Positions 42,159 through 51,083 of a DNA stretch of 64,000 nt are shown piece after piece. Both the position numbers and the translations under genes were made by a program. The DNA is taken from the NCBI GenBank assembly GCA_002337455.1, contig DDGC01000001.1, forward strand, positions 146,927 through 210,926. Reading direction: 5' to 3'. Each line of letters begins with the position of its first letter. Positions within the stretch are counted from its first letter, which is position 1. A model generated the notes under the pieces. That model searched no databases and was not told the origin of the DNA. It worked only from the letters and a program-made list of their open reading frames with translations. The stretch is from Rhizobiales bacterium UBA1912 (GTDB lineage: Bacteria > Pseudomonadota > Alphaproteobacteria > Rhizobiales > Devosiaceae).

Positions 42159-43610
42159 TCAGATGGGATAGTGGATGTGGCCGTCCTGCACCGTCACCCA
42201 GCGCAGCTCGGTGAACTCGGCTATACCCCAATTGCCGCCGAACCGGCCATAGCCCGATGCCTTGACGCCGCCAAAGGGCATCTGGGCTTCATCGTGGACC
42301 GTTGGGCCGTTGACGTGACAGATGCCGCTTTCGATGCGGCGGGCCACCGCCAGGGCGCGGTTGGTATCCTGGCCGAACACGGCAGAAGACAGCCCGTATT
42401 CGGTGTCGTTGGCAACCCGGACGGCTTCATCGATGCTGCCGACGCGAACGACGGTCACGACCGGGCCAAACGACTCCTCGCCATAGATGCGCATTGAGGG
42501 CGAGACCTTGTCGAGCAGGGTTGCGTCCATGATGGTGCCTTCGATACGCCCGCCGGCAGCGAGGATCGCACCTTTGCCCGTTGCGTCCTTGATGAGCTGC
42601 TCGAGGCGCTGGGCGGCGCTGGCATCGACCACAGAGCCAAGCGGTGTATCGCCCTTGCGCGGATCGCCGGCGACGAGCGTACGCGCCTTGTCCGCCAGCT
42701 TGGCAACGAAGGCGTCGGCCACGCTGTCCATGACCACGAGGCGTTCGGTGGACATGCAGATCTGCCCCTGATTCATATAGGCACCAAAGGCGGCAGCGGC
42801 GACGGCTTCATCGAGATCGGCATCGTCGAGGACGATGAACGGCGCCTTGCCACCCAATTCGAGCAGGGCGGGCTTGAGATGCCTGCCTGCTGTTTCCCCG
42901 ATGATACGACCAACGCGGGTCGAGCCGGTGAAATTGACGCGGCGCACAGCGGGATGAGCGATCAGCGCTTCAACGATTTCGGCAGCATCGTCGGGCGCGT
43001 TGGAGACGGCATTGAGGGCACCCTTGGGCAATCCGGCCTCCAGCAACGTTTCCACGATGAGGCGATGGGTGCGCGGGCAAAGCTCGGAGGTTTTCATAAC
43101 CACCGTGTTGCCGCAGGCCAGAGGGGTGGCCAGCGAGCGCACGCCGAGAATGACGGGCGCATTCCAGGGCGCCATAGCCAGCACCACACCAGCCGGCTGA
43201 CGCACCGCCATGGCAAGACTGCCGGGGCGGTTGGAGGGTACGATCTCGCCCTTGATCTGGGTGACAAGGCTAGCGGCCTCGCGCAGCATGTCGGCGGCCA
43301 GCATCACGTTAAACATTGCCCAACCAGCCGTCGCGCCGATCTCGGCGCCCATGGCCTCCACGAATTTGGGACCTTTTTCCTCGAGCAGATCGGCAGCCTT
43401 AAGAAGTATCTTGCGCCGTTCCTTGGGCATGGTCTTCGACCATTCAGGGAACGCCGCAGCTGCGGCATCGGCTGCCCGGCGCGCGTCCTCGACTGTTGCG
43501 GCGGCGGCGCGCGTCGCGACCTCGCCTGAAATGGGGTTGAGACGTTCAAAGACTGCTCCCCCGGTGGCCTCGTGGTCTTCGTTGGCAATGAGCAGGCCGA
43601 GCTGGTCCAT
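42159..43610 (-). CDS. Aldehyde dehydrogenase (aromatic/vanillin dehydrogenase-like)
   Basis: A 483-residue NAD(P)-dependent aldehyde dehydrogenase. It has PWNAPVILGVRSLATPLACGNTVVMKTSE for cofactor binding, FTGSTRVG, the general base Glu in LELGGKAPFIV, the catalytic Cys in NQGQICMST and the late EESFGPVV. The pattern is closest to salicylaldehyde/vanillin dehydrogenases. It lies 19 bp after livF and directly before the SDR gene on the minus strand, so it may be transcribed with the Liv transporter. An aromatic aldehyde is the favoured substrate. Confidence 0.9.
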   Translation of the reverse strand: MDQLGLLIANEDHEATGGAVFERLNPISGEVATRAAAATVEDARRAADAAAAAFPEWSKTMPKERRKILLKAADLLEEKGPKFVEAMGAEIGATAGWAMFNVMLAADMLREAASLVTQIKGEIVPSNRPGSLAMAVRQPAGVVLAMAPWNAPVILGVRSLATPLACGNTVVMKTSELCPRTHRLIVETLLEAGLPKGALNAVSNAPDDAAEIVEALIAHPAVRRVNFTGSTRVGRIIGETAGRHLKPALLELGGKAPFIVLDDADLDEAVAAAAFGAYMNQGQICMSTERLVVMDSVADAFVAKLADKARTLVAGDPRKGDTPLGSVVDASAAQRLEQLIKDATGKGAILAAGGRIEGTIMDATLLDKVSPSMRIYGEESFGPVVTVVRVGSIDEAVRVANDTEYGLSSAVFGQDTNRALAVARRIESGICHVNGPTVHDEAQMPFGGVKASGYGRFGGNWGIAEFTELRWVTVQDGHIHYPI

Positions 43611-43629
43611 GGTTCTTCTCCTTGTTCAA

Positions 43630-44346
43630 TCAGGCGGCTGTGCCGCCAAGGAATGCCTTTTGCACCGCGGCGTCGGTCTTGAGCGCCTCGGCGGTGTTCT
43701 CGCCTACGATCCGCCCGGCTTCCATGAGGTAGCCGCGATCGGAAATCGAAAGCGAAATCGATACGTTCTGTTCGACCAGCAGCAGGCCGACGCCTGTCTG
43801 CTGCACCTTGCGCAGCGCCGAAAACAGTTCGGTCACGACGATAGGCGCGAGGCCGAGGCTGGGCTCGTCCAGCATGAGAAATCTGGGGTTGCTCATCAGG
43901 GCCCGGCCGATCGCCACCATCTGTTGTTCGCCGCCCGACATAGTGCGCACCATCTGGTTCTTGCGCTCGGAAAGGCGAGGAAAAAGCTCAAAGATCAGCG
44001 CGTGACGCTCGGCTTCGCTGGCGCGGGCGCGTTTGGGGTTGGCGCCAAGGGTCAGGTTTTCCTCGACCGTTAGATCGCCGAACACGCCCCTCCCCTCGGG
44101 CACCAGCGCAATGCCGGCCTCGGGAATAGCATGTGAGGGCGTGCCGAGGATCGATTTGCCATCCAGGGCAATGCTCGAATTTGGTTCCGCTTTCACCAGA
44201 CCGGCGATTGCCTTGAGCAGGGAGGATTTGCCCGCGCCATTGGCGCCCAGGATCACAACGGTCTCGCCCTCGGCAATCGAAATCGAGATGTCGTTTAGCG
44301 CTAGATGGCGGCCGTAGCGCAAGGAGAGGTTTTTGGTCTCAAGCAT
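43630..44346 (-). CDS. livF: Branched-chain-type ABC transporter ATP-binding protein LivF
   Basis: A 238-residue ATPase: Walker A GANGAGKSS, the LivF-type VPEGRGVFGDLTVEENL, signature MSGGEQQMVAIGRALM, Walker B FLMLDEPSLGLAP. It overlaps livG by eight bases. In the HAAT family these systems import branched-chain amino acids but also aromatic acids and amides, which would suit the aldehyde dehydrogenase and SDR that follow. Confidence 0.94.
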   Translation of the reverse strand: MLETKNLSLRYGRHLALNDISISIAEGETVVILGANGAGKSSLLKAIAGLVKAEPNSSIALDGKSILGTPSHAIPEAGIALVPEGRGVFGDLTVEENLTLGANPKRARASEAERHALIFELFPRLSERKNQMVRTMSGGEQQMVAIGRALMSNPRFLMLDEPSLGLAPIVVTELFSALRKVQQTGVGLLLVEQNVSISLSISDRGYLMEAGRIVGENTAEALKTDAAVQKAFLGGTAA

Positions 44347-45067
44347 GGCCTTCTCCCAGATAAGCCGAGATCACCGCCTCGTCGGCGAGAACGTCCGCTG
44401 TGGGGCCGTCGGCGATCTTTTTGCCGACATTCATCACGACAGCCCTGCTGCAAAGCGCACGCACCGCTTCCATGATGTGTTCGACAAGCAATATGGTCAT
44501 GCCGCGCTCGCGCAGCGAGACGATGAGATCGATGCCGACGCGCAGTTCTGTTGGGTTGAGGCCCGAGAGCCATTCGTCGAGCAGCAGCAGGCGCGGTTCG
44601 GCGGCAAGCGCCCTGGCCAGTTCCATGCGCTTTTGATCGATATAGGTCAGATCGCTTGCATACTCGCCACCACGCCCGCCCAAGCCGGCCTGAACCAGCA
44701 GCTCTTCGGCCCGCTCGCGCGCCGCGCTGCCCCACAGGGGATCGGGTTTGAACGCCAGTGCGGCGATCACGTTTTCGGCCACGGTCAGCGAAGGCAGAAT
44801 CTTGACGAGCTGGAAGGTGCGCGCGACCCCCTTGTGCGCAATGCGATGCGGAGAAAGCCCCGAAATCGTATCGCCCGCTAGCGCGATCTTTCCCGATGTG
44901 GGCGAAAGGGCGCCCGAGATCATGTTGAGCACCGTTGTCTTGCCGGAGCCATTGGGCCCGAGCAAGGCGGCGATCTCGCCTTGGGCGACCGAGAAGCTGA
45001 CTTCGTTGACGGCGGTGAGGCCGCCGAACTGCTTTTTGAGGCCGGTTATTTCGACAAGCTGGGTCAC
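44339..45067 (-). CDS. livG: Branched-chain-type ABC transporter ATP-binding protein LivG
   Basis: A 242-residue ATPase with Walker A GPNGSGKTT, KGVARTFQLVKILPSLTVAENV (Q-loop region) and LLLLDEWLSGLNPTE with switch VEHIMEAV. The signature is unusual: LTYIDQKRMELARALA replaces the common LPYGQQRRLEIARAL, and Walker B ends DEW rather than DEP. The remaining catalytic residues are present, so it is likely functional. GTG start at 45067 overlaps the livM stop by four bases. Confidence 0.92.
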   Translation of the reverse strand: MTQLVEITGLKKQFGGLTAVNEVSFSVAQGEIAALLGPNGSGKTTVLNMISGALSPTSGKIALAGDTISGLSPHRIAHKGVARTFQLVKILPSLTVAENVIAALAFKPDPLWGSAARERAEELLVQAGLGGRGGEYASDLTYIDQKRMELARALAAEPRLLLLDEWLSGLNPTELRVGIDLIVSLRERGMTILLVEHIMEAVRALCSRAVVMNVGKKIADGPTADVLADEAVISAYLGEGHA

Positions 45068-46020
45068 TGAACCGCCTCCTTTTGCGCTGCGCCTTCCCGC
45101 TTGCGCATAGCACGGGCGCGTTTCCAGAGATCTTCAAACAGGGCCAGCACACCGCGCGGGACGATGAAGACGATGGCGATGAACATCAGGCCCAAAATGA
45201 TCGAATAGTGGCTGGGGAAATTGGCGCTGAGCCATTCGAACAACAGGAACAGCGGAATGGCGCCGAGCATCGGGCCCCAAAGCCGGTTGGCGCCGCCGAG
45301 CAGGGCCATGATGAGGGTGAGGAACGAGATTGTGGGGTTGAAAACGATGGAGGGCTCCACATAGGTCCAGCGTGGAGCCTGAATGGCCCCGACCAGTGTG
45401 ATGATGGTGGCGCTGACCGCGAACAGCGCGAGCTTGACCCCGGCAATGTTGATGCCCGTATGGGCAGCCACCGTTTCATCGTCGCCGATGACCTTGAGGG
45501 CCAGACCGATGCGGGAGCGCGAGATCCACCAGCCGATACCAATGGTGATGGCCGCCAAACCCAAAAGTTGCCAGTAGATCTGTTCGGAACTGATGGGCAG
45601 AAAGATGTAGCGGCCGAGCGTGCCGGTCACGTTGACCTCATACCAGGTGACGAGCTGGCGGATCAGCTCGGCCAGACCGAAGGTAAAGATCACGAAATAG
45701 ACGCCCGCCAGGCGCAGGGTGGCGAGGCCAACGATCAGCGCAACCACAAGGCCGATCAAAGCTGCAACGACCAGAACGAGCGGGTAAGGCAGGGTTTCGC
45801 TGAGCACGGCTACGGTATAGGCACCGATGCCGAAAAAGGCGACCGTAGCGAGCGATACATAGCGCGTGGGACCGGAAAAAAGGGCCCAGGCACTGGCGAG
45901 GACCACATATCCCGTCATGCCGAGCAGCAGGCCAACACCGTAAGCGCCAAGCTGGGTCGGCAACCAAGCAAGGGCAGCCAGAGCGAGAGCGATCAGAACA
46001 AGAGCGATTGTCTTTTTCAT
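45064..46020 (-). CDS. livM: Branched-chain-type ABC transporter permease LivM
   Basis: A 318-residue permease with nine or ten membrane segments, LASAWALFSGPTRYVSLATVAFFGIGAYTVAV near the start and the LivM loop RIGLALKVIGDDETVAAHTGINIAGVKLALFAVSATI. A charged tail (KRARAMRKREG) ends the protein. Overlaps of four bases with both neighbours indicate strict co-translation. Confidence 0.94.
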   Translation of the reverse strand: MKKTIALVLIALALAALAWLPTQLGAYGVGLLLGMTGYVVLASAWALFSGPTRYVSLATVAFFGIGAYTVAVLSETLPYPLVLVVAALIGLVVALIVGLATLRLAGVYFVIFTFGLAELIRQLVTWYEVNVTGTLGRYIFLPISSEQIYWQLLGLAAITIGIGWWISRSRIGLALKVIGDDETVAAHTGINIAGVKLALFAVSATIITLVGAIQAPRWTYVEPSIVFNPTISFLTLIMALLGGANRLWGPMLGAIPLFLLFEWLSANFPSHYSIILGLMFIAIVFIVPRGVLALFEDLWKRARAMRKREGAAQKEAVQ

Positions 46021-46889
46021 CGTCCGGCTGCCTTTCCGAACAGGCCCGAGGGCTTCCAGAGCAAGATGGCGAGGAAGATGAGGTAGGTCGACGCAAGCGT
46101 AAGACCCGGATCGACATAGGTGGCAACGAGCGTTTCAACGATGCCGAGCAGCAGTCCGGCGACGAGCGCGCCCATAAGATTGCCCAGCCCGCCCATAATG
46201 ACGATGACCAGCGCCTTCATTGTGAAGACCACCCCCATCGAGGCAGTGAACGTCTGGTACATGGAGATCATAACTCCGCCCGAAGCGGCCAGCATGGTGC
46301 CCAATGCAAAGGCGAAGCGCGCAGTGCGGTTGACATCGATCCCCACCAGCGGCGCCGAGTTTGGCGCGACCGCAATGGCACGGATGGTGGTGCCCCAGCG
46401 GGTGCGGGTGAGAAGGAAATACAGCGTGCCGCCGATAGCAACTGCCAGTCCGAACGCAAGCAGGCGGTTGGCGGCGATATTGGCGCCGAGAACGTTCACG
46501 CCGAAATTGAGGTAATTGTAGCTCGTGTAGTTCGACCCGAAGACCACGAGCATCACGCCCTGGATCACGAAAAGCAGCCCGAAGGTCGCTAGGATCGAAT
46601 CCACTTCGAGCGTACCGGTTTTGGCTGAGCGCTTGACCAGTGGCTGCATCATTGCGCCATAGATCACATAGCCGAAAATGAAGGCGGCGGGCAGAACGAT
46701 GACAAGTCCCAGGATGGGATTGATGGCAAAGTTGGAAAACAGAAAGAACGCGGCAAAGGCGGCAAAAATGATCGTCTCGCCATAGGCAAGGTTCATGATG
46801 CGCGAGATGCCGTATTGGAGAGTCAGACCCATTGCGACCAGCGCATAGGTCCCGCCGAGCACAAGTCCGGCGATGAGCGTTGTCAACAT
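46017..46889 (-). CDS. livH: Branched-chain-type ABC transporter permease LivH
   Basis: A 290-residue permease with LIAGLVLGGTYALVAMGLTLQYGISRIMNLAYGE, the LivH N-terminal signature, and TRWGTTIRAIAVAPNSAPLVGIDVNRTARFAFALG, the ATPase-contact loop. The livK gene is 166 bp upstream, across a hairpin-rich gap. Confidence 0.94.
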   Translation of the reverse strand: MLTTLIAGLVLGGTYALVAMGLTLQYGISRIMNLAYGETIIFAAFAAFFLFSNFAINPILGLVIVLPAAFIFGYVIYGAMMQPLVKRSAKTGTLEVDSILATFGLLFVIQGVMLVVFGSNYTSYNYLNFGVNVLGANIAANRLLAFGLAVAIGGTLYFLLTRTRWGTTIRAIAVAPNSAPLVGIDVNRTARFAFALGTMLAASGGVMISMYQTFTASMGVVFTMKALVIVIMGGLGNLMGALVAGLLLGIVETLVATYVDPGLTLASTYLIFLAILLWKPSGLFGKAAGR

Positions 46890-46911
46890 CGAAAGTCACC
46901 TGTCCCGGGCT

Positions 46912-46946
46912 GTTGCCGGGTGGCAACCGGGCTTTGGCCCGGTTGC
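46912..46946 (-). promoter_or_regulatory. Competing hairpins in the livK-livH gap
   Basis: GCAACCGGGC (46923-46932) and GCCCGGTTGC (46937-46946) make a perfect ten-base stem around TTTG. GTTGCC (46912-46917) can instead pair with GGCAAC (46922-46927), which shares bases with the first stem, so the two folds exclude each other. There is no T run, so message protection or attenuation between livK and livHMGF is the likely role. Confidence 0.5.
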
Positions 46947-47017
46947 AGGGTTGAAAGATCGGCCTGAAGTGTTTCCGCTTTTTCGCCCCGGACCTTTGAA
47001 GTCGTTGAACGGCGAAA

Positions 47018-47058
47018 ATCCCCCACGATTTTGTTTTGTCGCGCTTCCGAGCGCTTTA
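47018..47058. repeat. Degenerate Rhizobiales-type intergenic element, copy C
   Basis: Carries TTTTGTTTTGTCGCGCTTCC and GAGCGCTTTAGTTG next to the livK stop. It shares TTTGTTTTGTCGCG exactly with copy A at about 4697. Only the left half is recognisable. Confidence 0.4.
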
Positions 47059-48291
47059 GTTGTTGACCGGCAGCCAAGGCGCCTTGGGCAGGATTGGCTC
47101 GACCGCGCCCTCACGATCGGACGGCGCCACGGCGACGAAATTGCCGTCCTGCCACTGGCCGCCGAACCACAGGGTGCGAAGCTGGTTGTTTTCGAGCGTC
47201 GTCTCGCCCAGAACGGTTTCGAACGTTCCGGTCGAAAGCTCTTCGGATACCGCGTCGCGATCCAGGCCGTGGCGCTTGATGGCCTCCTGAAGCATCTGCA
47301 GGCTGGCATAGGTTATCACGCTACCCCACCAGTCGGGCGCCTGCCCCACAAATTCCTCGTGACGCTGACGATAGTCCATCACCGCTTCGTTGGTGACGTC
47401 GATACCGCCAAGGCTCATGATGCCTTCAGCATTGGGGCCGTTGTTGAGACCATAGGCGGGAAAGCCGGTGCCGACGCCAAGATAGAGCACATTGGGATTG
47501 AACTGGGCGACCTGGGCCTGCTGGGTCAGGGCGAAGGTATCGGGCGGATAGGAAAATGCGACGAACGTGTCGGCGCCGGACCCAGCGGATTCGTTGATCA
47601 TGGGCGTAAAGTCCGTGGTGCCGACCGGGTAGGTGACGTCATAGACAATGTTGAGCCCGGCTTCGGCGAAGGATTCACGGGCCGCGGTGATGAGATCGAT
47701 GCCGAAACCGTCGGCCACGGAAATGACGGCAACGTCATTGTTGATAACACCGGCATCGCGCTGCTCAACGAGAATGTCGGCCAGAGCGTCAGTGTAGTCA
47801 CCGCCACCGCCAAGCAGCCAGAAGCTGCGGTCCCAGCGTTCGACGAATTCGGGCGCGCGGTCGGTCACGGCCGAAACGGCGAGCTGAGGATAGCCGAAGC
47901 GGTCAAATAGCGGCGCGACGGCGAGGTTGAAGCCTGTGCCCCAGGGCACGAGCATGAAATCGACCTCGTCCTGGGTGGCGAGGCGCTCGACGGCGCGCAC
48001 CACTTCTTCGGAAGACGAACGATCGTCATATTCGATCACTTCGATGGGCAGGCGGCTGCCATCGGGCATTTCGAGCCCCCCGGCCGAGTTCACGTCATGA
48101 ACCCACAGATCGTAATTGGGAATAGTCGTGATGCCGGCGCCACCGGCATTGGCGCCGGTCTTGGAAACTGCATAGCCGATCTTGACCGAAGTGCGCTCCT
48201 GCGCGGAAACGGCAAAGGCACTGACGCTGGCCATAAGCGTTGCGGCAACGCCAATCGAACGCAGGACAACCCTGCGGGAAAACAATGTCAT
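47056..48291 (-). CDS. Branched-chain-type ABC transporter substrate-binding protein (LivK-like)
   Basis: A 411-residue periplasmic binding protein. The N-terminus SRRVVLRSIGVAATLMASVSAFA resembles a twin-arginine signal, followed by VKIGYAVSKTGANAGG, the start of the family I fold. GAGAGGAGG precedes ATG 48291. It heads the livKHMGF operon and is separated from livH by a structured gap. The ligand is unknown; many proteins of this subgroup bind aromatic acids, which the adjacent aldehyde dehydrogenase would support. Confidence 0.92.
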   Translation of the reverse strand: MTLFSRRVVLRSIGVAATLMASVSAFAVSAQERTSVKIGYAVSKTGANAGGAGITTIPNYDLWVHDVNSAGGLEMPDGSRLPIEVIEYDDRSSSEEVVRAVERLATQDEVDFMLVPWGTGFNLAVAPLFDRFGYPQLAVSAVTDRAPEFVERWDRSFWLLGGGGDYTDALADILVEQRDAGVINNDVAVISVADGFGIDLITAARESFAEAGLNIVYDVTYPVGTTDFTPMINESAGSGADTFVAFSYPPDTFALTQQAQVAQFNPNVLYLGVGTGFPAYGLNNGPNAEGIMSLGGIDVTNEAVMDYRQRHEEFVGQAPDWWGSVITYASLQMLQEAIKRHGLDRDAVSEELSTGTFETVLGETTLENNQLRTLWFGGQWQDGNFVAVAPSDREGAVEPILPKAPWLPVNN

Positions 48292-48443
48292 GGAAATCCT
48301 CCTCTCGCCCTTCTTGGGCACGCGCCTTTTCGGGAACGCAAGTTCCTCCCCGGCGCTGGCATGACGCTATCGCAGAAATGATGGTCACAAGAATAGACTT
48401 TTTGGGGAGAAACTTGTACTTTTAACGGGATTTGGGAGAGGTA

Positions 48444-49337
48444 ATGGCTGTAGCTGCTCAAAATATGCCGGTGCGCGTCCGGCTCGACCTGGCGCAGGAA
48501 GTCGAGAGTCAGAGCATCGCTTCGACACTCGATACAACGCAATGGACGCTGCATGGACGCCGCAACCGGGTTTTCGTTCTGGTTGCCGGCACGGGAAGCA
48601 TACGGCACCGCGATGACGATACAGGACTTCAGGCACCATCGCTGGTCTGGGTGCCCACAGGACAGCCGGCTGTGCTCACGCTTCATGCCGGTTCGCGGGG
48701 TGCGTGGCTGGCAATAAGCGATGCGGCGCTGAGCCAGGTCGCATTGCCGGGCAATATCGGGGACAATCTGCGCCGGATTTCGACCCGGCCGCAGCTGGGA
48801 ACGCGGATCGAACGCAATGTGGCCAACCGTCTCGCGACGCTGATCGGCGTCATCGAGGACGAATTGCGCGAAGGTCCGGCCGGGTCTCAGGAAATGGTGC
48901 GCCACCAGTTGGCGATCGTATCGATCCTTTTGTGGCGCAGTTCCGATCTGGCGCCCAACGACCCGCAACCGGCCCCCCGCACGGTGGTGGCCAATTTTCT
49001 CCATCTCGTCGACCAGCAGATGCGCAGCCACTGGAGCGTCGCGGACTACGCGCGCTATCTCGGCGTTTCCACCGACCGGCTCAACAGTGCCGTCCAGCGC
49101 GCGACTGGCCAAGCCCCGTTGGCTCTTATCCATGGCCGGCTGATGGCCGAGGCGCGCCAGATGATCGAGACGTCAGGCATGCATATATCCGAAATCGCAG
49201 CGATGCTCGGCTTTGAGGATCCGGCGTATTTTTCGCGCTTTTTCAAGCGGCTCACCGGGCGATCCCCGCGCCAGTATCGGGCCGAATTTACGCGCAGCCA
49301 GATCAAGATGGCCGGGTCGTTCGCGGCGTGGCCGTGA
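48444..49337 (+). CDS. AraC-family transcriptional regulator
   Basis: A 297-residue regulator: N-terminal cupin-like AraC ligand domain (about 1-170) and C-terminal double HTH (about 195-292). The second HTH carries ISEIAAMLGFEDPAYFSRFFKRLTGRSPRQYR, the AraC signature. GGGAGAGG fixes ATG 48444. It is divergent from livK across 152 bp, so it very probably activates the liv-aldh-sdr operon in response to the imported compound. That gap shows no clear sigma70 promoter, as expected for activator-dependent transcription. Confidence 0.92.
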   Translation: MAVAAQNMPVRVRLDLAQEVESQSIASTLDTTQWTLHGRRNRVFVLVAGTGSIRHRDDDTGLQAPSLVWVPTGQPAVLTLHAGSRGAWLAISDAALSQVALPGNIGDNLRRISTRPQLGTRIERNVANRLATLIGVIEDELREGPAGSQEMVRHQLAIVSILLWRSSDLAPNDPQPAPRTVVANFLHLVDQQMRSHWSVADYARYLGVSTDRLNSAVQRATGQAPLALIHGRLMAEARQMIETSGMHISEIAAMLGFEDPAYFSRFFKRLTGRSPRQYRAEFTRSQIKMAGSFAAWP

Positions 49338-50243
49338 TCAGCTTGGAGCGAACGCCGTGCGGTTGGCGGTGACGCGGCTGGCGATATCGACGACGAGTTC
49401 GGTGGCCAGCGTATCGGGGGATTCGAGCCAGCTTGCGCAAAAGGTCAGTTGCGGCATGACGATGTCGGTCTTGATGAGTTCGAGCCTGCCGGCGTTGAGA
49501 TCTGCTTCGACAAGTTCGTAGGGGATGACCGCGACCCCGATGCCCTCGAGCGCCAGATGGACGACGGTGGCCATCGAGGCGCTGGCGTGCAGCTTGATCG
49601 TTGGAAGATCGGGGCGGTTGAACAGCGATTTGACCAACTCATAGGGCTGGGTCTTGCGCGCGAAGGTAATGAGCGGGAACTCGGCAAGATCATAGACACT
49701 GGCCGGGTTGGGCACGTTGAGTGCCGGGCTGGCGATAAAGCCCAAAGGATATTCGCACAGCAGCCTGTTGCGCAGCAAAGGCGCGCTCAATGGGCCGAGC
49801 AGGAAGGCGATATCGATTTCCTGAGCCAGAAGCCGGGTGCGCAGCGAGGGTGAAATATCGACCTCTATTTCCACCGACAAATGGGGATAGGTGCGGCTGA
49901 CTTCCTTGATGAAGTGGGGCAGCCAGGTGTGGACAATGGTTTCGGCCACCCCAAGACGGATAACGCCGCGAATGGCCGACGCGTCGCGCAGGGAGGCCAG
50001 CATTTCAGCGCGCATGGCGATCATCTTTTCAGCGTACGCGAGCAATTGCCGACCCGGCGCCGTGGGCGTGATGTTGCGGGTTTCCCGCGTCAGGAGCTTG
50101 GCGCCGATCTCCTCTTCGAGCTGGGCGATACGGTGGGAAATGGCGGGCTGTGTGGTGTTGAGCTTTTGCGCCGCGCCGCGAAAGCTGCCGAGCGAAACGA
50201 CCCAGACGAAGGTTTCCAGCCCCTTGAAATCAACCATGGACAT
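49338..50243 (-). CDS. LysR-family transcriptional regulator
   Basis: A 301-residue LysR protein with HTH at residues 5-64 (LETFVWVVSLGSFRGAAQKLNTTQPAISHRIAQLEEEIG) and a normal effector domain. Its stop abuts the AraC gene stop (convergent, zero gap). It follows the membrane protein gene at 50271 in the same direction, 27 bp away, so it may belong to the amidase/TRAP operon and regulate it. Confidence 0.91.
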   Translation of the reverse strand: MSMVDFKGLETFVWVVSLGSFRGAAQKLNTTQPAISHRIAQLEEEIGAKLLTRETRNITPTAPGRQLLAYAEKMIAMRAEMLASLRDASAIRGVIRLGVAETIVHTWLPHFIKEVSRTYPHLSVEIEVDISPSLRTRLLAQEIDIAFLLGPLSAPLLRNRLLCEYPLGFIASPALNVPNPASVYDLAEFPLITFARKTQPYELVKSLFNRPDLPTIKLHASASMATVVHLALEGIGVAVIPYELVEADLNAGRLELIKTDIVMPQLTFCASWLESPDTLATELVVDIASRVTANRTAFAPS

Positions 50244-50270
50244 CCCGTTTCGAGAACGCGCAGCTGCGGT

Positions 50271-51083
50271 TCACAATGGCCGCAACTTGGCGCCCTGCGC
50301 AAGCTGGCGCGTCAATTGCGCCATCAGAGCCGTCAGCCCAAACGATGCGGTAAGCGCGCAAAGATAGGCGGGCCATGGCGCAACCACCATCAGCGCGACC
50401 GAAAGCACGCAACTGAAGGCCGCAAGGCTTACCACTCCCAAGAGGCCCGCATAAGCGGTGCGGCCCGCGATTGTGCTGCCATGATCGAGGTTCAAGGATA
50501 GCAGGATCACGCAAAAGCCGATGGGAAAGCCCAACAGAGCGCCGGCCAGGGCGGGGCCGAGCATGGGCGAGAGCAGCGTCACGACGCCCACAAGGATGCC
50601 CGCAGCAATGCCGCGAACAATCAGGGCCGCCCAGCGAGTTGGGGTTGCAATTGGAGCGAGCGGCAGAACCAGGCGCCGCCCGACCAGCCGCGTAAGGAGC
50701 GTTACGGCAACAAAGGTCAGGACGCCCAGAACGAGATGGTGGGACACAAGCGAGAACGGCACAGCGAAAATGAACCACGCCGCGATGGCCAGCGCCGTTG
50801 CTCCGACAGGGCCAGCCTTGGGGGACGACCAGATATAGGCAAACAGGAACGCCTGAGTCGCAACCATCGAAAAGAGCGCTCCAGCGGCCATGTCCGAAAC
50901 GAAGAGCGGGTCCTGATCGCGCACCAGAAAGAAAAAACCGGGGGCCAGAACGATCGGCAGGCCGGCAAGGACGCCGCCGATGGCCGGACCGAGTCTCGCG
51001 GCTGACCAGGCGATGAAGATGACGACAAAGCCTGTCGTCGCGACCCGGATGAAAAATTCGACCCAAAGGCCCCAATCGGTCAT
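50271..51083 (-). CDS. Unknown integral membrane protein with internal duplication
   Basis: I do not recognise the family. It has 270 residues with about eight hydrophobic segments. A motif LGPA(I/L)xGxLxGxPI occurs twice, at residues 31-44 and 175-188, so the two halves look like a duplicated four-helix unit. Its ATG overlaps the amidase stop by four bases (ATGA), which couples its translation to a catabolic enzyme. A small transporter or exporter is the natural guess, but nothing in the sequence proves it. Confidence 0.75.
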   Translation of the reverse strand: MTDWGLWVEFFIRVATTGFVVIFIAWSAARLGPAIGGVLAGLPIVLAPGFFFLVRDQDPLFVSDMAAGALFSMVATQAFLFAYIWSSPKAGPVGATALAIAAWFIFAVPFSLVSHHLVLGVLTFVAVTLLTRLVGRRLVLPLAPIATPTRWAALIVRGIAAGILVGVVTLLSPMLGPALAGALLGFPIGFCVILLSLNLDHGSTIAGRTAYAGLLGVVSLAAFSCVLSVALMVVAPWPAYLCALTASFGLTALMAQLTRQLAQGAKLRPL

